Below, one piece after another: positions 54,060-63,304 of a stretch of 64,000 nucleotides of DNA. The position numbers and the translations under genes are program-made. Each line of letters begins with the position of its first letter. Within the stretch, counting starts at the first letter, position 1. The DNA comes from Candidatus Rokubacteria bacterium 13_1_40CM_69_27 (GTDB lineage Bacteria > Methylomirabilota > Methylomirabilia > Rokubacteriales > CSP1-6), in NCBI GenBank assembly GCA_001917535.1, contig MNEF01000116.1, forward strand, positions 1 to 64,000, given 5' to 3'. The notes beneath the pieces were generated by a model, which had not been told where the DNA came from, searched no databases, and worked only from the letters and a program-made list of their open reading frames with translations.

Positions 54060-55757
54060 TCATCCGGGCATTTTCAGCGCCCCGCTGGACTTGATGGTCG
54101 CCAGGACCTCGGCCTTGGCCACCCGGCTCTCCCGCCGAGTGCGACGCTCCCGGACTTCCACGATGCCGTCTTTGACGAAGGCGTTGCCGACCGTCACCCG
54201 GAGCGGCATGCCCAGCAGGTCGGCGTCCTTGAACTTGACGCCCGGCCGCTCGTCGCGGTCGTCCAGCAGGGCCTCGATCTCGTGGCGCCCGCATTCCGCG
54301 TAGATCTCCTCGGCCGCGGCCGCCTGAGCTGCATCGCGGACGTTCACGGCGACGATGTGAACCTGGAAGGGCGCGATGGACGGGGGCCAGATGATCCCGT
54401 CGGCGTCGGCGAGTTGTTCGATCGCCGCCGCCGCGATCCGGGCCGGTCCGATACCGTAGCTGCCCATCACGATCGGCTGCTGGCGCCCCTGCTCGTCCAG
54501 GTAGGCGGCGCCGAGCGGCGCCGAGTACTTCGTGCCGAGCTTGAAGATGTTGCCAATCTCGATCACGCGCTCGACGGCGAGAGGCTTGCCGCACTCGGGA
54601 CACGCCTCGCCCGCGGCCACCGTGTGCAGGTCGACGAAGCGGCAGGGGAAGTCGCGGCCCGGGCTGACGCCGCGGATGTGGACGCCCTCGCGGTTGGCGC
54701 CGACGACGTAGGTTCCGGTCTTGAGCGCCTCGTCGGCCAGCACGGGCATGCGCACGTCCAGCGGTCCGATCGATCCCGCCGGGGCGCCCAGCAGCGTGCG
54801 CACCTCGTCGGGATGCGCCGGCCGGAACTCCTCTCCGAGCGCGCGCGCGAGCTTCCGCTCGTGCAGCGCGTGGTCGCCCCGCACCAGCGCCAGGACCGGG
54901 CCCGTCTTCGCCGCCACGTAGACGAGGGTTTTGATGATCAGCCGCGGGTCGATCCTGAGTACGGCCGCTAGCTCGGCGGCCGTGCGCGCGTTCGGCGTGG
55001 CCACCTCCTCGCGCGTCCAGCCTGGAACGTCGGGCGGCGCCGGAACGCCCCGGGCGAGCTCGACGTTGGCCGCGTAGCCGCAGCCGCCGCAGAGCGCGAT
55101 CTCGTCCTCGCCGGCGGCGCTGGGCGCCATGAACTCGTGGGAGCCGAGCCCGCCCATCATCCCCGTATCCGACTGGACGACGTGGTAGGCGAGGCCACAG
55201 CGATCGAAGATCCGGCGATAGGCCCGCTCGTGGGCGGCGTAGGAGCGCTCCAGGGCGTTCAGGTCGGGATCGAGCGTGTACGAGTCCTTCATGAGGAACT
55301 CGCGGGTGCGGAGCACGCCCGAGCGCGGGCGCGCCTCGTCGCGCTCCTTGGTCTGGATCTGGTACCAGATCTGGGGCAGATCGCGGTAGGAACGGATCTC
55401 CCGGGCTGCCAGCCAGGCCACCACCTCTTCGTGCGTCATGCCCAGGCACATGTCGGCGCCCTTCCGATCCTTCAGCTTGAACATTTCTGGAATGCCGTCC
55501 CAGCGCCCGCTCTTCTGCCAGATCTCGGCGGGATGGAGCACCGGCATGGTGATCTCCTGCCCGCCGATGGCGTTCATCTCCTCTCGGATGATCGCGTTGA
55601 TCCTGTCGATCACGCGTTGCCCGAGGGGGAGATAGGCGTAGATCCCGGCCGCCAGTTGCCTCACCAGCCCGGCCCGCAGCATCAGCTTGTGGCTGAGGGC
55701 CTCGGCCTCGGCAGGATCCTCCCGCAGCGTGGGAACGAGGGCTTTGCTGAGGCGCAT
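54060..55757 (-). CDS. proS: Prolyl-tRNA synthetase
   Basis: A 565-residue bacterial-type ProRS. It has class II motifs (AGIYAYLPLGQRVIDRI, TREFLMKDSYTL, GSYGIGPARIAAAAIEQ), an editing (YbaK-like) insertion about 230-380, and an anticodon-binding C-terminus. It attaches Pro to tRNA. It lies 4 bp after the ferredoxin gene. Confidence 0.96.
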   Translation of the reverse strand: MRLSKALVPTLREDPAEAEALSHKLMLRAGLVRQLAAGIYAYLPLGQRVIDRINAIIREEMNAIGGQEITMPVLHPAEIWQKSGRWDGIPEMFKLKDRKGADMCLGMTHEEVVAWLAAREIRSYRDLPQIWYQIQTKERDEARPRSGVLRTREFLMKDSYTLDPDLNALERSYAAHERAYRRIFDRCGLAYHVVQSDTGMMGGLGSHEFMAPSAAGEDEIALCGGCGYAANVELARGVPAPPDVPGWTREEVATPNARTAAELAAVLRIDPRLIIKTLVYVAAKTGPVLALVRGDHALHERKLARALGEEFRPAHPDEVRTLLGAPAGSIGPLDVRMPVLADEALKTGTYVVGANREGVHIRGVSPGRDFPCRFVDLHTVAAGEACPECGKPLAVERVIEIGNIFKLGTKYSAPLGAAYLDEQGRQQPIVMGSYGIGPARIAAAAIEQLADADGIIWPPSIAPFQVHIVAVNVRDAAQAAAAEEIYAECGRHEIEALLDDRDERPGVKFKDADLLGMPLRVTVGNAFVKDGIVEVRERRTRRESRVAKAEVLATIKSSGALKMPG

Positions 55758-55761
55758 GGGC

Positions 55762-56094
55762 TCAGCGAGTGCCCGGCTTCTTGTTCGGTCCCTTCACGCC
55801 GGGGTTGTAGAGGAGACGCTCGACGGGCTTGCCGTGGAGAATGTGAGACTCGAAGATCTCCTGGAGATCGGACTCCCCGACGCCCGCGTACCAGACATCG
55901 TCAGGGTAGACGACCATCATCGGCCCGTGGCCGCACTGCGAGAAGCAGCCGGCCTTGTTGACGCGGACCTCTGTCTTGAGGCCGGCCTTGGCGCACTCGC
56001 CCCGCAGGTATTTCACGAATTGCTCGACGTCGCCCTGGGTCGGGCAGGTGTCGCCACTCGTGCACACGAAGACGTGGGTGCGGTACTGGCCCAT
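55762..56094 (-). CDS. Thioredoxin-like [2Fe-2S] ferredoxin
   Basis: A 110-residue protein with the [2Fe-2S] ligands Cys11, Cys17, Cys50 and Cys54 in the thioredoxin-like fold (VFVCTSGDTC; NKAGCFSQCGHGPMMVVYPD). Its ATG overlaps the ispG stop (TGATG). As IspG and IspH need reducing equivalents, it is a plausible electron donor for the downstream MEP steps, though this is inference from context. Confidence 0.9.
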   Translation of the reverse strand: MGQYRTHVFVCTSGDTCPTQGDVEQFVKYLRGECAKAGLKTEVRVNKAGCFSQCGHGPMMVVYPDDVWYAGVGESDLQEIFESHILHGKPVERLLYNPGVKGPNKKPGTR

Positions 56095-57194
56095 CAGTCT
56101 GACTCGGCCGGCGCCGCCGCCCGGGCCGCCTTGCGCTCGGCGATGAACTTGTCGACCTCCTCGCGCATCGTCTTCACGATGTCTTTCTCGGCGACCTTCC
56201 GGATCACCTCGCCGTTCTTGAAGATGAGGCCGATGCCCCGCCCCCCGGCGACGCCGATGTCGGCGGCGCGCGCCTCCCCGGGACCGTTCACCTCGCAGCC
56301 CATGACCGCGATGTGGATCTCCTCGTTGAGGCCGCGGAACTCGTCCTCGACCTCCTTGGCCAGCTTGACGAGGTCCACGTCGGCGCGGCCACAAGAGGGA
56401 CAGGACACGAAGGTGAGCCCGCCCGTGCGGAGCCCGAGGGCCTTGAGGATGTCGATCCCCACCCGAACCTCTTCGGTGGGATCGGCGCTGAGCGAGACGC
56501 GGATCGTGTCGCCGATCCCCTCGGAGAGCAGCGCGCCGAGGCCGACCGCGGACTTGATCGTCCCCACCCCCGGCGTGCCTGCCTCGGTGACGCCGAGATG
56601 GAATGGATAGTCGACCTGATCGGCGAGCACCCGGTAGGCCTCGATCATCATCCTGGGGTCGGACGCCTTGAGCGAGACCTTCATCTCCGGGTAGTTCAGG
56701 TCCTCGAGGATCCGGATGTGCCGGAGCGCGGACTCGACCATGCCCTGGGCGGTGGGCCCGTTGTACTTGGCGAGCAGGTCCTTTTCCAGCGAGCCCGCGT
56801 TGACGCCGATGCGGATGGGGATGCGCTTGTCCTTGGCCAGGTTGACGACCTCCTGGACGAAGTGCTTGCCCCCGATGTTGCCCGGATTGAGCCGCAGCCC
56901 GTCGACCCCCTGCTCCAGCGCCATGAGGGCCAGCTTGTAGTTGAAGTGGATGTCGGCGACCAGGGGGACGCGGATTTGCCGCTTGATCTCGCCGAGCTTC
57001 TCGGCCGCCTCCCGGACGGGGACCGCGCAGCGGACGATCTCGCACCCGGCCGCCTCCAGCGACCAGATCTCCAGCAGCGTGGCCTGGACGTCGCGCGTGT
57101 CGGTCTTGGTCATCGACTGCACGGTGATCGGCGCGTCGCCACCGACCTTGACGTTACCGAGCTGGATCTGCCGGGTCTTGCGCCGTTTGGTCAT
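56094..57194 (-). CDS. ispG: 4-hydroxy-3-methylbut-2-en-1-yl diphosphate synthase
   Basis: A 366-residue protein. QSMTKTDTRDV, VADIHFNYKLAL, GLRLNPGNIG and the cluster site FVSCPSCGRADVDL ... VMGCEVNGPGEA mark IspG (GcpE), which reduces MEcPP to HMBPP with a [4Fe-4S] cluster. With dxr upstream it shows that isoprenoids are made by the MEP pathway. Confidence 0.97.
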   Translation of the reverse strand: MTKRRKTRQIQLGNVKVGGDAPITVQSMTKTDTRDVQATLLEIWSLEAAGCEIVRCAVPVREAAEKLGEIKRQIRVPLVADIHFNYKLALMALEQGVDGLRLNPGNIGGKHFVQEVVNLAKDKRIPIRIGVNAGSLEKDLLAKYNGPTAQGMVESALRHIRILEDLNYPEMKVSLKASDPRMMIEAYRVLADQVDYPFHLGVTEAGTPGVGTIKSAVGLGALLSEGIGDTIRVSLSADPTEEVRVGIDILKALGLRTGGLTFVSCPSCGRADVDLVKLAKEVEDEFRGLNEEIHIAVMGCEVNGPGEARAADIGVAGGRGIGLIFKNGEVIRKVAEKDIVKTMREEVDKFIAERKAARAAAPAESD

Positions 57195-57203
57195 GTCCAG
57201 ATC

Positions 57204-58577
57204 CTATTTGAGAAATCGGAACGCGTCGATGCGCACCAGGTCATTGTAGAGTGCCAGCACCATGATCAGCATCAGCAGCACGAACCCCAGCTGCTGGGCC
57301 AGCTCCCGCTTTCGCACCGACAGCGGCCGGCCCCGGACGGCCTCGATGAGGAAGAAGAACAGGTGACCGCCGTCGAGCATCGGCACCGGCAGCAGATTGA
57401 GCACGGCGAGGTTCACGCTGATGACGGCCGTGAACACCGCGAGCGGCGCGGCACCCTCCTGGGCCTGCCGGCCCGTCTCGGAGGCGATCTGCACGGGCCC
57501 GCCCAGGTTCGACAGCGGGATCTGGCCGGTCACGATCTTCCAGAACCCCTTGGCTGTCAGCCCCGTCATGTCCCAGGTCTTCACTGCCCCCTGCCACACG
57601 GCGGCGGGTGGCGAATATGGCGCGTAGGTGACGGTGCGGGTGACGATGGAGACGCCGATCCGGCCGACCTCGATCTCCTGCCCCGTCGGGCCTTTCTCCT
57701 TGACGACGTTGGCCGTGACCGGGAACGTCTCAGACCTGCCACCGCGCTCGACCGTCACCTCGAAGGTCTGGCCGGCCCGCTTCTGGATCGCCTGCATCAA
57801 CTCTTCGGGCGTGAAGACCGGTTGACCGGCCACCGCCACCACGTGGTCGCCCGCCTTGAGGCCGGCCCGTTCGGCCGGCGAGCCCGGGTTCACGGCCCCG
57901 ATCTGGGGCGTCAGCCGGGGGCCCACCCCAAGGTCCCATACGTCTTTGGCGTCTTTGAAGATCGGATCGCGGACCGTCATGAGCCGCGGCGTGACAACCA
58001 CTGTCTGCTCGGCGCCCTCGCGCCGAAGGCGTAGCTCGACGGACCGGCCGCCCGAGGCGGCGACGGCGTGCTCCAGGTCCTCCCAGTGCGCGACGGCCCG
58101 CCCGTCGATCGCGGTCACCACGTCCCCCGTCCTCACTCCGGCCGCCGCGGCAGGACCGTCCGCCGCCACGCGGCCGATCGCCGCCGGCCACACGGGCCGG
58201 CCGATGGTCGCCAGCACGACGACGAAGATCGCGGCCGCCAGGACGAAGTTCATCCCCGGGCCGGCGAAGACGATGAGGAAGCGGATCCACAGCGGCTTGA
58301 GGGCGAAGGCCTTGCCCGGGGCATAGGGCAGGGCCGCCCCGCCCTCGAGGGGGTTCTCCTCGCCCATCATCTTCACGTAGCCGCCCATGGGGATGACGCT
58401 CAGGCAGTACTCGGTCTCCTTCCCCCGCCAGCGGAACAACACGGGGCCGAAGCCGATCGAGAAGCGCTCGACCCCGACGCCGGCCCAGCGTGCCACCAGG
58501 AAGTGGCCCAGCTCGTGGATGAGGATGAGGACGCCGATGACGACGACGAACGAAACGACGGTAGTCACGTGAGTCAC
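57204..58577 (-). CDS. rseP: Site-2 intramembrane protease RseP
   Basis: About 457 residues: zinc motif HELGH in the first helix, a second conserved membrane segment containing NLLPVPMLDGGHLF (LDG), and two PDZ domains between (GVRTGDVVTAIDGRAVAH; GLKAGDHVVAVAGQPVF). It cleaves anti-sigma factors such as RseA-type proteins. GTG at 58577 overlaps the dxr stop. Confidence 0.95.
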   Translation of the reverse strand: MTHVTTVVSFVVVIGVLILIHELGHFLVARWAGVGVERFSIGFGPVLFRWRGKETEYCLSVIPMGGYVKMMGEENPLEGGAALPYAPGKAFALKPLWIRFLIVFAGPGMNFVLAAAIFVVVLATIGRPVWPAAIGRVAADGPAAAAGVRTGDVVTAIDGRAVAHWEDLEHAVAASGGRSVELRLRREGAEQTVVVTPRLMTVRDPIFKDAKDVWDLGVGPRLTPQIGAVNPGSPAERAGLKAGDHVVAVAGQPVFTPEELMQAIQKRAGQTFEVTVERGGRSETFPVTANVVKEKGPTGQEIEVGRIGVSIVTRTVTYAPYSPPAAVWQGAVKTWDMTGLTAKGFWKIVTGQIPLSNLGGPVQIASETGRQAQEGAAPLAVFTAVISVNLAVLNLLPVPMLDGGHLFFFLIEAVRGRPLSVRKRELAQQLGFVLLMLIMVLALYNDLVRIDAFRFLK

Positions 58578-59743
58578 TTTCCTCCGGCGAGGGTGTCGAC
58601 GGACCGCTGCACTCGGCGCCGCGCGTCGGCGTCGATCGCCACGCACTCCTCGATCGACCGGAGCTCGCCGACGGGAACCTCTGCCAGCACGCGCTCGATC
58701 AATTCCGGAATCCGGGTGAAGCCGATCTTACGGTCGAGAAACGCGGCCACCGCCATCTCGTTCGCCGCATTGAGCACCACCGGCGCCGAGCCGCCGCACT
58801 CGAGGGCGGCGCGGGCCAGGCGGAGACAGGGGAATCGTTCCGTATCGGGCTCGAAGAAGGTCAGCTGGCCGATGCGGGTCAGATCCAGCCGCGCGGCCGG
58901 GGTCGGACGCCGCTCCGGATAGGTGAGCGCATAGAGAATCGGCACGCCCATATCGGCGACGCCGAGCTGGGCGATCACGGAGCCATCGATGTACTCGACC
59001 ATCGAGTGGACGATCGACTGCGGATGCACGAGCACCTGCACCTGGTCGGGCTTCAGGTCGAACAGCCAGCGGGCCTCGATGATCTCCAGGCCCTTGTTCA
59101 TCAGCGTCGCCGAGTCGATCGTGATCTTCGCGCCCATCTTCCAGGTGGGGTGCCGCAGCGCGTCCTCCACCGTGACGCGCGCGAACTGCTCCTTGGGCAG
59201 CTCCCGGAACGGGCCCCCGGACGCCGTCAGGAGAATGCGGTGGAGGTCACCCTTGTTGTGCCCGACCAGGCACTGAAAGACGGCGCTGTGCTCGGAGTCG
59301 ACGGGCAGCAAGGGCACGCCGTGCCGCCGGGCGGCGGCCGTCATCAGGCTGCCCGCCATCACCAGCGTCTCCTTGTTGGCCAGGGCGACGATGCGGCCGG
59401 CCTCGATGGCGGCCATGGTCGGCAGCAGCCCGGCACCACCGACGAGCGCCGAGACCACGATGTCGGCCTCCAGGTCACGCGCCAGCGCGACGAGCCCCTG
59501 CGGCCCGGAGAGCAGCTCGGGCCGGGGCGGGGGCAGGAGGCGGGCGAGCCGATCGACGGCGGCGCCGTTGAGCACCGCGACGGCGCGTGGCGCGTACTTG
59601 CGGCAGAGGTCGGCGATCAGCTCCACGTTCGATCCGCGCGCCGCCAGCCCGGCCACCGAGAATTCCTCGGAAAAGCTCGAGACCAGCTCGAGCGTGCGGA
59701 GGCCGATGGACCCGGTGGCACCGAGCAGCGTGATCCGCTTCAC
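58574..59743 (-). CDS. dxr: 1-deoxy-D-xylulose 5-phosphate reductoisomerase
   Basis: A 389-residue protein: NADPH-binding LLGATGSIGLRTLEL, ALANKETLVMAG, the metal/substrate site PVDSEHSAVFQCL and LTASGGPFRELP, and NKGLEIIEARWLF. Second enzyme of the MEP pathway. GTG overlaps the cdsA stop (GTGA). Confidence 0.97.
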   Translation of the reverse strand: MKRITLLGATGSIGLRTLELVSSFSEEFSVAGLAARGSNVELIADLCRKYAPRAVAVLNGAAVDRLARLLPPPRPELLSGPQGLVALARDLEADIVVSALVGGAGLLPTMAAIEAGRIVALANKETLVMAGSLMTAAARRHGVPLLPVDSEHSAVFQCLVGHNKGDLHRILLTASGGPFRELPKEQFARVTVEDALRHPTWKMGAKITIDSATLMNKGLEIIEARWLFDLKPDQVQVLVHPQSIVHSMVEYIDGSVIAQLGVADMGVPILYALTYPERRPTPAARLDLTRIGQLTFFEPDTERFPCLRLARAALECGGSAPVVLNAANEMAVAAFLDRKIGFTRIPELIERVLAEVPVGELRSIEECVAIDADARRRVQRSVDTLAGGK

Positions 59744-60585
59744 GCGCCGCCTCCCAGCGCCGCGTAGTAGTAGAGGGCGGGCGCGTTGAAGAGCAGGCCG
59801 TCCACCCGGTCGAGCACGCCGCCGTGGCCGGGGATGAGGCCGCCCGTGTCCTTGACGCCAACGCTCCGCTTCATCACCGACTCCGCGAGGTCGCCGATCT
59901 GCCCGACCAGCCCCAGAAGCGCGCCGGCGGCCAGGAGGCGCGGCACCTGCCAGTCCAGGAGCCATGCGCCCAGCGCCAGCGCGGCCAGCACGGACGCGAG
60001 CAGCTGAGCGACGGCGCCCTCGACGGTCTTGTTGGGGCTGATCACCGGAGCCAGCTTGTGGCGTCCGAGCGCCGAGCCCACCAGATACGCCGCCGACTCG
60101 CCGATCCACGTCACGCCCACCAGGAACAGGACCAGATCGGCCCCGTCGACGAACTGGCGGAGAAGGATGGCATGGCCGAGGAACCAGCCGACATAGAGTA
60201 CACCGAGCAGGGTGAGCGCCACCGGCTCGATGGTCGGGCGCATCCCGAGCCATACCGGCAGGCTGAGGACGGCGGCGATGGCGACGGTCAGGACCACGGT
60301 GGGGAAGGCCGGAATGAGGGCGTTGGCGGGCGTAGCGAAGCTTGCCGTCACCGCAACGGCCGCCAGCACGCCGACCCGCCCGTAGGTGGGCACGCCCGCC
60401 TGCTCGAACATCCGCGCCAGCTCCCAGGTGGCCGCGGCGCCCACCCCGATGACGAAGAGGACGAAGACCCATTCGGGGGCGCGCATCACCATCCAGACGA
60501 ACACCGGGATGAGGACAACGGTGGTGGCCACGCGCTTGAGCAGGCCCGTGGCGCCACCGGTCAGGGTCATCGTCGCCGAGTCCAC
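59740..60585 (-). CDS. cdsA: Phosphatidate cytidylyltransferase
   Basis: A 281-residue integral membrane enzyme with several helices and the CdsA signature near the C-terminus: SVGVKDTGGLIPGHGGVLDRVDGLLF. It makes CDP-diacylglycerol for phospholipids. GGAG lies 6 nt before the GTG at 60585; uppS ends one base away. Confidence 0.95.
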   Translation of the reverse strand: MDSATMTLTGGATGLLKRVATTVVLIPVFVWMVMRAPEWVFVLFVIGVGAAATWELARMFEQAGVPTYGRVGVLAAVAVTASFATPANALIPAFPTVVLTVAIAAVLSLPVWLGMRPTIEPVALTLLGVLYVGWFLGHAILLRQFVDGADLVLFLVGVTWIGESAAYLVGSALGRHKLAPVISPNKTVEGAVAQLLASVLAALALGAWLLDWQVPRLLAAGALLGLVGQIGDLAESVMKRSVGVKDTGGLIPGHGGVLDRVDGLLFNAPALYYYAALGGGA

Positions 60586-60586
60586 C

Positions 60587-61369
60587 TCAGACTCCGCCGA
60601 ACCGTCGCGTCCGCCCCTGGAAATCGGCGACGGCCCGGTAGAGATCGACCGGGTGAAAATCCGGCCAGAGGGTCGAAGTGATCCACAGTTCGGTGTAGGC
60701 GATCTGCCACAGAAGGAAGTTCGACACGCGCATCTCGCCGCTGGTGCGGATCAGCAGGTCCGGATCGGGCGTCTCGGCCGTGTACAGCGCCCCACTCACG
60801 TCGGCCTCGGAGATGTCGTCGGGCTTGAGATCGCCCGCGGCCACCCGGCGTGCCAGCGTCCGGAAGGCGTCGATCAGCTCGTCGCGCCCGCCATAGTTGA
60901 AGGCCATCAAGAGGTGCAGCCCGGTGTTGTGGCGCGTCGCCTCCACGACCCGGTCGATGCCGCGGCGGATCGGCACCGGCACGCCGTTGGCGCGACCGAT
61001 GACCCGGAGCCGCACGTTGCGCTCCATGAGCTCGGGCAGCTCCCGGTAGATCGCCTCCTCCAACAGCTTCATCAGCATCGAGACTTCATCCTCGGGCCGG
61101 CTCCAGTTCTCCGTCGAGAAGGCGTAGAGCGTCAGGTAGCGAAGCCCGAGGTCGCCGGCGGCCCGCACGATCGCCCGCGCGGTCTTGACCCCTTCCCGGT
61201 GGCCAGCCACGCGGGGCAGCCCGCGCCGCGTGGCCCAGCGCCCGTTGCCGTCCATGATGATGGCCACGTGCTGGGGCACGGGCTGCGTGCGCACCAGGGC
61301 CAGCAGCTCGGTCTCGGTGGGCGTCGACAGCCCGGCGCGCGGCGTCTCGCTAGGCGATCTCAGGGCCAT
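60587..61369 (-). CDS. uppS: Undecaprenyl pyrophosphate synthase
   Basis: A 260-residue protein with the catalytic IIMDGNGRWA, GHREGVKT, LTLYAFSTENWSRP and LLIRTSGEMRVSNFLLWQ. It makes the C55 carrier for cell-wall synthesis from IPP and FPP, the products of the MEP pathway encoded nearby. TACGAT lies 8 nt before the ATG. Confidence 0.97.
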   Translation of the reverse strand: MALRSPSETPRAGLSTPTETELLALVRTQPVPQHVAIIMDGNGRWATRRGLPRVAGHREGVKTARAIVRAAGDLGLRYLTLYAFSTENWSRPEDEVSMLMKLLEEAIYRELPELMERNVRLRVIGRANGVPVPIRRGIDRVVEATRHNTGLHLLMAFNYGGRDELIDAFRTLARRVAAGDLKPDDISEADVSGALYTAETPDPDLLIRTSGEMRVSNFLLWQIAYTELWITSTLWPDFHPVDLYRAVADFQGRTRRFGGV

Positions 61370-61383
61370 CGGCTCTCATCGTA

Positions 61384-61938
61384 TTAGAAAGAGAGGATCT
61401 CCTGCTCCTTTTTCTTGAGGAGCTCATCCACCTTGACGATGAACTTGTCGGTGGTCTTTTGGATCTGGTCGTGCCCCCGGCGCTCCTCGTCCTCGGAGAC
61501 CTTCTTGTCCCGGGACATGGCCTTGAGCTTGTCGTTGGCCTCGCGGCGGATGTTGCGGATCGCGACGCGGCCGTCCTCGGCGAGCTTGTGGACGGTCTTG
61601 GCCAGCTGCTTGCGTCGCTCCTCGGTGAGCGGCGGCATCACCAGCCGAATGGTCTTGCCGTCGTTGACGGGAGTCAGACCGAGGTCCGACTTCATGATTG
61701 CCTTCTCGATGGCCCCCAGCTGCGACGCCTCCCACGGCTGGATCGCCAGCGTGCGGGCGTCGGGCACCGACACCGACGCCATCTGGGTTACCGGGGTGGG
61801 GGTGCCGTAGTAGTCGACGCGGATCGTGTCGAGCAGGCCGGTCGACGCCCGGCCCGTCCGAACCGACGCGAACTCGCGCCCGAGCGTGTCGAGCGCCGCG
61901 TTCATGCGGACCTCGATGTCCTTCAAGAGCGCTTGCAT
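61384..61938 (-). CDS. frr: Ribosome recycling factor
   Basis: A 184-residue protein of normal length, with ALDTLGREFASVRTGRAS, VTQMASVSVPDARTL, PLTEERRKQLAKTVHKLAEDG and the C-terminal DELLKKKEQEIL. With EF-G it splits post-termination ribosomes. It lies between pyrH and uppS as in most bacteria. Confidence 0.97.
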   Translation of the reverse strand: MQALLKDIEVRMNAALDTLGREFASVRTGRASTGLLDTIRVDYYGTPTPVTQMASVSVPDARTLAIQPWEASQLGAIEKAIMKSDLGLTPVNDGKTIRLVMPPLTEERRKQLAKTVHKLAEDGRVAIRNIRREANDKLKAMSRDKKVSEDEERRGHDQIQKTTDKFIVKVDELLKKKEQEILSF

Positions 61939-61959
61939 CGCCCCTCCTTCCCGCCGCGG

Positions 61960-62694
61960 CTAGGCCGAGACGATCGATCCCACGGGCTCACCCAGCACGA
62001 TGCGCTTGATGTTCCCGGATTTCGTGAGATCGAAGACGATGATCGGCAGCCCGTTCTCCATGCACAGCGAGATCGCCGTGGTGTCCATGACCTGAAGCCG
62101 GCGGGTGAGCACGTCGCGGTACGTGGTCCGCGCCAGCCGCTCAGCGCTGCTGTCCCGCTTGGGGTCGGCCGAGTAGATGCCGTCCACCTTCGTCGCCTTC
62201 ATGATCGCGTCGGCCCCGATCTCGATGGCCCGGAGAGCACCCGCGGTGTCCGTGGTGAAGAAGGGGTTTCCCGTCCCGGCGGCGAAGATGACCACGCGGC
62301 CCTTTTCCAGGTGGCGGATTGCGCGACGGCGGATGTACGGCTCGGCCACCGCCCGCATCTCGATGGCCGACAGCACCCGCGTCTGAAGTCCCGCCTTTTC
62401 GAGCGCGCCCTGCAGCGCGAGCGCGTTGATGATCGTCGCCAGCATGCCCATGTAATCGGCGGTGGCGCGGTCCATCCCGTCGGCGCTGGCGGCAACGCCC
62501 CGAAAGATGTTACCGCCGCCGATGACGATGGCGACCTGGACGCTGAGCGCGACCACCTCACGGGTCTCCACTGCGATCCGCTCGAGCACGGCCGGATCGA
62601 TACCATAGCCCTGGCTCCCGGCGAGGGCCTCTCCCGAGAGCTTCAGGACGATACGGCGATAGGCCGGGCGGACGCTGCCGGCTTCCGCCGCCAC
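61960..62694 (-). CDS. pyrH: UMP kinase
   Basis: About 244 residues: amino-acid-kinase fold with [40 protein letters not shown] and [16 protein letters not shown]. It phosphorylates UMP to UDP. Start GTG at 62694, 2 bp after tsf, with the end of tsf providing a GAGGGCGG ribosome site. Confidence 0.96.
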   Translation of the reverse strand: MAAEAGSVRPAYRRIVLKLSGEALAGSQGYGIDPAVLERIAVETREVVALSVQVAIVIGGGNIFRGVAASADGMDRATADYMGMLATIINALALQGALEKAGLQTRVLSAIEMRAVAEPYIRRRAIRHLEKGRVVIFAAGTGNPFFTTDTAGALRAIEIGADAIMKATKVDGIYSADPKRDSSAERLARTTYRDVLTRRLQVMDTTAISLCMENGLPIIVFDLTKSGNIKRIVLGEPVGSIVSA

Positions 62695-62696
62695 GG

Positions 62697-63302
62697 CTAA
62701 CCGCCCTCGCCCACCTGGAAACGCGCAAACCGCTTGACGACGATGTGCTCGCCGGTCTTGGCGTTGACGCCGGCGACGAGGTCCTTCACCCTGGTCTTGC
62801 CCGACGGGTCCTTGATGAACGCCTGCTCCAGCAGGCACTGCTCCGAGTAGAACTTCTCCAGCTTGCCCTCGATGATCTTGTCGAGCGCGGGGGGCGGCTT
62901 CTTCTGGTCGGCCATCTGGCCCCGGTAGATCTCACGCTCCTTGTCGATGACCGCCGCTGGCACGTCCTCCCGCGCCACCCAGCCGGGGTTGGCGGCCGCG
63001 ACCTGCATGGCGAGGTCCTTCACCAGCTCCTGGAAAGTGTCGGTGCGGGCGACGAAGTCCGTTTCGCAGTCCACTTCGATCAGCACGCCGAGCTTGGCGC
63101 CCGGATGGATGTAGGCACTGACCTGCCCCTCCCGCGTCTCCCGGTGCGCGCGCTTGCCGGCGTCGGCCAGCCCCTTCTTTCTAAGATACTCCGCGGCGGC
63201 CTGCAGATCGCCCCTAGCCTCCTGCAGCGCGACCTTGCAGTCCATGACCCCGGCGCCGGTGCGGTCGCGCAACTCCTTCACCAGCTGCGCGTTCGACGCC
63301 AT
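62697..63302 (-). CDS. tsf: Elongation factor Ts
   Basis: A 201-residue short-type EF-Ts ([23 protein letters not shown] at the start; [15 protein letters not shown]-like LEQAFIKD), as in many non-enteric bacteria. It exchanges GDP on EF-Tu. It lies 2 bp after rpsB. Confidence 0.96.
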   Translation of the reverse strand: MASNAQLVKELRDRTGAGVMDCKVALQEARGDLQAAAEYLRKKGLADAGKRAHRETREGQVSAYIHPGAKLGVLIEVDCETDFVARTDTFQELVKDLAMQVAAANPGWVAREDVPAAVIDKEREIYRGQMADQKKPPPALDKIIEGKLEKFYSEQCLLEQAFIKDPSGKTRVKDLVAGVNAKTGEHIVVKRFARFQVGEGG

Positions 63303-63304
63303 CG